Shown: positions 5,923 to 8,817 of the stretch, one piece after another
Layout of the letters: each line of letters starts with the position of its first letter
Numbering within the stretch: the first letter of the stretch is position 1
Assembly: GCA_964553775.1 (NCBI GenBank)
Contig: CAZKLU010000072.1
Location: 1-8,817, forward strand
Reading direction: 5' to 3'
DNA: 8,817 nt
Source: RUG626 sp964553775
GTDB taxonomy: Bacteria; Bacillota; Clostridia; Oscillospirales; Oscillospiraceae
Notes under the pieces: model-generated
Seen by the model: only the letters and a program-made list of their open reading frames with translations
Database searches by the model: none
What the model was told of the DNA's origin: nothing
Position numbers and translations under genes: made by a program

Positions 5923-6005
5923 GCTCGAAACATAATTCAAGCTCATTTTTTCCGCTGCTTTGCGTTGTAATAACCTGTCATCAAACGCAGTGTGAAGTTT
6001 CGAGC
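5923..6005 (+). repeat. Nested inverted repeats upstream of trmD, possible structured leader
   Basis: GCTCGAAAC (5923-5931) and GTTTCGAGC (5997-6005) are perfect 9-bp reverse complements. Between them TGCGTT (5961-5966) pairs with AACGCA (5984-5989). The pair could fold into a two-tier stem about 83 nt long ending 70 nt before the trmD ATG. I matched it to no known riboswitch class. It could be a leader RNA or the ends of a small element. Confidence 0.45.
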
Positions 6006-6062
6006 GCACAAGGCGATGTCAATCGAGAATAAATTGAAAATTGATTTCCGTTACTATACCGC

Positions 6063-6069
6063 AAAGGGG
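6063..6069 (+). promoter_or_regulatory. Ribosome binding site deciding the trmD start
   Basis: AAAGGGG ends 6 nt before ATG 6076. An in-frame ATG at 5992 would add 28 residues but has no ribosome site, and the standard TrmD N-terminus (hydrophobic strand, then TLFPE) begins at 6076. Confidence 0.75.
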
Positions 6070-6075
6070 TACCTT

Positions 6076-8061
6076 ATGTACACTATTGATATTATGACAC
6101 TTTTTCCGGAACCGGTTGCTCTTATGCTTGGTACAAGCATTATCGGCAGAGCGCAGAAACGCGGACTGCTTGAAGTGTGCTGCCACCAGATTCGAGATTA
6201 TACAACAAACAAGCAAATGCAGGTTGATGACTATCCTTACGGCGGCGGACATGGCTGTGTTATGCAGTGCCAGCCGCTTTGTGATTGCCTGAAAGCAATC
6301 AGAGAACTTCGTGACGGCAAAAATGTCCGCACCATATACCTCTCCCCATGCGGTAAGGTTTTTACAGAGAATGACGCGAAACGATTGAGCAACAGCTTTG
6401 ATGGGATTATTCTCGTTTGCGGTCACTATGAAGGTGTGGACGAACGGTTTATCGAGGAGTGCGTTGATGAGGAGATCAGTGTCGGTGACTTTGTTCTCAC
6501 CGGAGGCGAGATCCCTGCTCTCGCGGTCGCGGACGCTGTTGCGAGACTCCTTCCGAATGTTCTTTCTGAAGGGAGTGTCACGGAAGAAAGCCATTGGGCG
6601 GGATTGCTTGAGTACCCTCAGTATTCAAGACCGGAGGTTTGGAACGGTCGGCAGGTTCCCACTGTTTTGCTTTCCGGCAATCACGCTGAAATAAAGAGAT
6701 GGAGATTTAAGCAATCACTTTTCCGAACGAAGTCGCGCAGACCTGATATGTATAACAGCTTGCGCTTTGAGACAAAACAGGAAAAGCGTTTGCTTGCTGA
6801 AATTGAATATGAATGGGAGAATGAAAGAATGGAAGAACTTTTAGACAAGTATGCTGAACTTATTATTCGCAAGGGCATTAACATTCAGCCGAACCAGACA
6901 CTTCTTGTGAGCTGCCATGTGGATAACGCGGATTTTGCGAGACGCTGCGTGAAAAAAGCCTACGAAGCGGGCTGCCGTGAGGTTATAATGAATTGGGGCG
7001 ATGATACTATATCGCGTGAAACGTGGCTGCACGCGAACGACGAGATATTTGACACTATACGTCCGTGGGAAGCTGAAAAAGCCAACACTCTGGCAAGCGA
7101 GGGTGCGGCGTTTCTCAACCTGACCTCCGGCGACCCCGAAGCGATGGCGGGTGTTGACCCCGAGAGGATGCGCCGCAAAAGCGTTGTGGCAAGTAAAGCG
7201 ACCGCGCCGTACCGTGAAGCACTGATGTCAGACAAGTTGCAGTGGTGTGTCGCAGCTGTTCCGAACGTGAAGTGGGCGAAAAAAATGTTCCCCGATATGA
7301 AAGAGGAAAAAGCGTTCAAGAAGCAGTGGGATTCTATTTTAACAACATCAAGAGTTTACGAGGAAACAAGCCCGATAGACGAGTGGGACAAACACATCGA
7401 TACTCTGCACAGACGCGCAGCGAAGCTCAACGAATATAATTTCAAGTATCTCAAGTACAGCAATTCCCTCGGAACAGATCTCACCGTGGAACTGCCGGAG
7501 GGTCATTTCTGGCAGGGCGGAGATTCAAAAAGCGAGAAAGGCATACAGTTTTTACCCAATATACCGACAGAAGAGCTTTATACCGCGCCTAAGCGTGACG
7601 GCGTAAACGGTATAGTCTACGCCTCAAAGCCGCTTGTTCTGAGCGATATAGTTGATAAGTTCTGGTTCAGGTTTGAGAACGGCAAAATTGTTGAACTGCA
7701 CGCTGAAAAAAATGAGAAGATTTTGAGAACCGAAACAACCGTTGACGAGGGAGCTTCCTATCTCGGAGAAGTCGCGCTCGTGCCTTACGATTCGCCTATC
7801 TCCAATACGGGATTGCTCTTTTATAACACACTGTTCGATGAAAACGCGGCGTGTCATTTGGCGTTTGGAGACTCATATCCGTGCGTTGAGGGTACATCTG
7901 ATCTTTCGTGGCAGGAACGGCTTGAAAAGCACGGGCTTAATCACTCAATTACTCACTGTGACTTCATGGTCGGCACAAAAGACCTGTCAGTAATCGGAGT
8001 CACACATGACGGAACGGAGATCCCTGTATTCGTGAATGGCAACTTTGCCCCGAATCTGTGA
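6076..8061 (+). CDS. trmD: TrmD tRNA (guanine37-N1)-methyltransferase fused in frame to an M29-family aminopeptidase
   Basis: This 661-codon frame has two complete enzymes. Residues 1-251 are TrmD, which methylates G37 of tRNAs using S-adenosylmethionine and prevents +1 frameshifting. Motifs are IDIMTLFPEP (4-13), YGGGHG (55-60), YLSPCG (88-93), the trefoil-knot CGHYEGVDER (115-124), GDFVLTGGE (137-145), and LLEYPQYSRPEVWNGR (177-192) with VLLSGNH (197-203). The residue matching the E. coli catalytic base Asp169 appears to be Glu171, and the usual Pro of GGGPG is His59. Residues 252-661 are a full-length 410-residue M29 peptidase (AmpS/PepS type). Its ligand set, in its own numbering, is Glu249, Glu314, Glu338, His343, His376 and Asp378. 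No stop codon separates them. The junction (KRLLAEIEYEWENER|MEELLDKY) falls where a free TrmD would end. GGGAG at 6815-6819 could still give free peptidase from ATG 6829. Confidence 0.88.
   Translation: MYTIDIMTLFPEPVALMLGTSIIGRAQKRGLLEVCCHQIRDYTTNKQMQVDDYPYGGGHGCVMQCQPLCDCLKAIRELRDGKNVRTIYLSPCGKVFTENDAKRLSNSFDGIILVCGHYEGVDERFIEECVDEEISVGDFVLTGGEIPALAVADAVARLLPNVLSEGSVTEESHWAGLLEYPQYSRPEVWNGRQVPTVLLSGNHAEIKRWRFKQSLFRTKSRRPDMYNSLRFETKQEKRLLAEIEYEWENERMEELLDKYAELIIRKGINIQPNQTLLVSCHVDNADFARRCVKKAYEAGCREVIMNWGDDTISRETWLHANDEIFDTIRPWEAEKANTLASEGAAFLNLTSGDPEAMAGVDPERMRRKSVVASKATAPYREALMSDKLQWCVAAVPNVKWAKKMFPDMKEEKAFKKQWDSILTTSRVYEETSPIDEWDKHIDTLHRRAAKLNEYNFKYLKYSNSLGTDLTVELPEGHFWQGGDSKSEKGIQFLPNIPTEELYTAPKRDGVNGIVYASKPLVLSDIVDKFWFRFENGKIVELHAEKNEKILRTETTVDEGASYLGEVALVPYDSPISNTGLLFYNTLFDENAACHLAFGDSYPCVEGTSDLSWQERLEKHGLNHSITHCDFMVGTKDLSVIGVTHDGTEIPVFVNGNFAPNL
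6815..6831 (+). promoter_or_regulatory. Internal ribosome site and start for a free aminopeptidase
   Basis: GGGAG (6815-6819) lies 9 nt before the in-frame ATG at 6829, just where M29 peptidases normally begin (MEELLDKYAELIIRKG). This is what would remain if trmD and the peptidase gene were once tightly spaced separate genes that lost the trmD stop. It suggests that fused and free peptidase could both be made. Confidence 0.5.
6829..8061 (+). other. M29 (AmpS/PepS/AmpT) aminopeptidase module
   Basis: As a separate unit this is 410 residues, the usual length for clan M29 cytosolic aminopeptidases, which remove N-terminal residues from peptides with a two-metal centre. The N-terminal domain (about 1-225) includes VSCHVDNADFARRC (27-40) and YNFKYLKYSNSLGTDLTVEL (203-222). 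The catalytic domain has NIPTEELYTAP (244-254), LGEVALVP (312-319), NTLFDENAACHLAFG (333-347) and NHSITHCDFMVG (371-382). All expected metal ligands are present, so the module should be active. No signal peptide is present, so it should act in the cytoplasm. Confidence 0.85.
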
Positions 8062-8100
8062 AGGTTTGATGGAGATAACAGCTTTTCACGACGATTTCAG

Positions 8101-8119
8101 GAAAAAATTGATTTTTTTC
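8101..8119 (+). terminator. Weak A/T-only hairpin after the trmD fusion
   Basis: GAAAAAA (8101-8107) can pair with TTTTTTC (8113-8119) 40 nt after the stop codon, ending in a seven-T run. The stem has one G-C pair, so termination would be inefficient. No better terminator lies before the cold-shock promoter. Confidence 0.3.
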
Positions 8120-8130
8120 GTATTTGACAG

Positions 8131-8159
8131 TTGACATTTTGAGAAAAATAGAATATATT
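8131..8159 (+). promoter_or_regulatory. Sigma-A promoter for the cold-shock gene
   Basis: TTGACA (8131-8136) and TATATT (8154-8159) are 17 nt apart. A second TTGACA at 8124-8129 has no matching -10 box. Transcription should begin near 8166, giving a leader of about 105 nt before the ATG. Confidence 0.78.
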
Positions 8160-8165
8160 ATATAT

Positions 8166-8271
8166 AGTCTTGAAATGCACTTATTTATTGCGTCACTCTC
8201 ATACGGTGCTTACAGAAATAAATAATAATATCAGGACATTAAAATTTTTACTCAGTGGAGGCACACAACAA
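8166..8271 (+). promoter_or_regulatory. Long 5' leader of the cold-shock mRNA
   Basis: About 105 nt separate the predicted transcript start from ATG 8272. TTATTTATT (8181-8189) and AATAAATAA (8217-8225) are perfect 9-bp reverse complements, all A-U. Long leaders that refold at low temperature are a known feature of csp mRNAs. Whether this one senses temperature is inference. GGAGG at 8257-8261 stays outside the stem. Confidence 0.4.
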
Positions 8272-8484
8272 ATGAACAAAGGCACAGTCAAATGGTTCAA
8301 TCAGGAGAAGGGCTACGGCTTCATCTCGAACGACAACGGCAGCGGTGATGTATTTGTACACTTCTCTGCAATACAGGTTGAGGGTTTTAAGACTCTGAAC
8401 GAAGGTCAGCATGTAACGTTTGATGTTGAACCCGACCCGCGTGACAACGGGAAGATGCGGGCTATAAACGTCTGCATAGTGTAA
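8272..8484 (+). CDS. csp: Cold-shock domain protein (CspA/CspB family)
   Basis: The 70-residue product is one cold-shock domain, an OB-fold that binds single-stranded RNA and DNA and acts as an RNA chaperone. RNP1 is KGYGFISN (13-20) and RNP2 is VFVHF (27-31), both intact, with the conserved opening GTVKWFNQEKG (4-14) and FSAIQVEGFKTLNEGQ (31-46). The length is typical (about 65-70). The frame is open back to 8170, but GGAGG at 8257-8261, 10 nt before ATG 8272, and the family N-terminus fix the start. It is monocistronic: its own promoter at 8131-8159 precedes it and a strong terminator at 8569-8612 follows. Whether it is cold-inducible or constitutive cannot be told from sequence; the long leader leans towards regulation. 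Confidence 0.96.
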   Translation: MNKGTVKWFNQEKGYGFISNDNGSGDVFVHFSAIQVEGFKTLNEGQHVTFDVEPDPRDNGKMRAINVCIV

Positions 8485-8546
8485 TTACTCTCGCATCGCT
8501 GGGCTTCATTCAGCCGAAAGAGGAGTGCTTACCTAATTAAGTAATT

Positions 8547-8563
8547 GCCGATTCTCAATCGGC
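8547..8563 (+). repeat. Small hairpin just before the csp terminator
   Basis: GCCGATT (8547-8553) and AATCGGC (8557-8563) pair perfectly over a 3-nt loop. AATTGCCG (8543-8550), overlapping its left arm, could instead pair with CGGCAATT (8586-8593) of the terminator. The two structures are therefore mutually exclusive. Confidence 0.55.
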
Positions 8564-8568
8564 GTAGA

Positions 8569-8612
8569 AATTGCCGCCATTCAGGCGGCAATTCTGCTTT
8601 TTATTACCTTTT
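8569..8612 (+). terminator. Rho-independent terminator of the cold-shock gene
   Basis: AATTGCCGCC (8569-8578) and GGCGGCAATT (8584-8593) form a perfect 10-bp stem with a 5-nt ATTCA loop, followed by a T-rich tail to about 8612. It lies 84 nt after the csp stop. It is the strongest intrinsic terminator in the window. Confidence 0.85.
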
Positions 8613-8817
8613 TATTGCCTATTGCGGCTTCAAAGAAAATAAAGTATCAAATACTCAGGCTTTGTGCAGCGGAAAGTTTTTATCTCGCTTATCAAGCCTT
8701 CTTTACACTAATATAAATATATTCAGGAGCTGTAACTAATTAACCTTTACGCGCAACAAGCCAGAAATATATAGTTTTATGAACACTTGAGAATTATATT
8801 TTGCGGTTTTTCTATAG

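Larger units (their letters stand above)
5082..6075. other. 994-bp gene-free spacer between rimM and trmD
   Basis: No frame here has the length, composition or ribosome site of a real gene. It contains a weak A/T-rich hairpin at 5196-5216 that might end the rimM transcript, and a 7-bp inverted repeat at 5259-5277 (TGGAATA/TATTCCA). A 10-nt direct repeat TCTTTAGTCC occurs at 5377-5386 and 5492-5501. TGCCGCAAA (5417-5425) and TTTGCGGCA (5502-5510) form a 9-bp inverted pair. Two copies of a degenerate intergenic repeat and a nested inverted repeat before trmD complete the content. TATAAT-like boxes occur near 5264 and 5340 but lack good -35 partners. Confidence 0.6.
8485..8817. other. Gene-free 3' end of the window
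   Basis: Up to 8612 this is the csp 3' untranslated region with its two hairpins. From 8613 to 8817 the sequence is A/T-rich with no supported gene on either strand. ATTCAGGAGCTGTAAC (8721-8736) matches 2717-2732 at 15 of 16 positions, and AGTATCAAATACT (8643-8655) is a short inverted repeat. The expected rplS is not seen here. Confidence 0.6.

Noticed and set aside
5710..5935. Overlapping short open frames on both strands near 5.8 kb
   Set aside because: Neither has a ribosome site or family resemblance. They are explained as chance frames over repeat copy C.
5992..6075. A longer TrmD start at 5992 adding 28 residues
   Set aside because: There is no ribosome site before 5992, AAAGGGG sits 6 nt before ATG 6076, and the family N-terminus starts at 6076.
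6019..6594. 191-codon minus-strand open frame opposite trmD
   Set aside because: The plus strand encodes unmistakable TrmD motifs over the same bases; the antisense product has no recognisable features.
8170..8271. A longer cold-shock protein starting at 8170
   Set aside because: GGAGG at 8257-8261 and the conserved domain start point to 8272; the extra residues overlap the mRNA leader.
2717..8736. 15/16 match ATTC(T/A)GGAGCTGTAAC at 2717-2732 and 8721-8736 as a repeat element
   Set aside because: A rough estimate gives about one such match by chance in a window of this size, so it is not significant alone.
1..8817. SRP RNA, tRNA, rRNA or known riboswitch genes
   Set aside because: No conserved SRP RNA tetraloop region, tRNA cloverleaf arms or riboswitch cores were seen on either strand by eye.

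Overview
The window looks like a chromosomal segment from an anaerobic Clostridia-type Firmicute, most likely of the Oscillospiraceae/Ruminococcaceae group. This rests on recalled family resemblance and was not tested by a search. The signs are the gene order ylxM-ffh-rpsP-khpA-rimM-trmD, Gram-positive style GGAGG ribosome sites, sigma-A consensus promoters, moderate GC, and a PD-(D/E)XK nuclease of a type I associate with gut clostridia.

Layout. Positions 1-352 hold the 5' part of a minus-strand sugar-isomerase-like gene that leaves the window. Its promoter and the ylxM promoter point away from each other across a 557-bp gene-free divide. ylxM and ffh (910-2627) follow a perfect TTGACA-17-TATAAT promoter. 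After a 368-bp gap come rpsP and khpA (2996-3491). An Rpn/PDDEXK-type nuclease gene (3632-4546) then sits between khpA and rimM (4596-5081). A 994-bp stretch with no convincing gene separates rimM from trmD. trmD has no stop codon and runs in frame into an M29 metallo-aminopeptidase, giving one 661-codon reading frame (6076-8061). A cold-shock protein gene (8272-8484) with its own promoter, long leader and terminator closes the coding part. The last 200 bases hold no recognisable gene.

How the genes fit together. Ffh and YlxM belong to signal recognition particle targeting. S16, KhpA, RimM and TrmD serve 30S assembly, RNA binding and tRNA m1G37 modification. The cold-shock protein is a single-stranded RNA/DNA chaperone. 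This is a translation and secretion neighbourhood that has been loosened: a nuclease gene inserted, long repeat-bearing spacers, rplS not in its usual place after trmD, and trmD joined to a peptidase.

The most unusual items are the TrmD-aminopeptidase fusion, the nuclease insertion with two competing starts, and three degenerate same-orientation copies of an intergenic repeat (about 2780-2905, 5515-5595 and 5727-5880). I see no clear new defence or mobile system, no CRISPR array, and no tRNA or rRNA gene.
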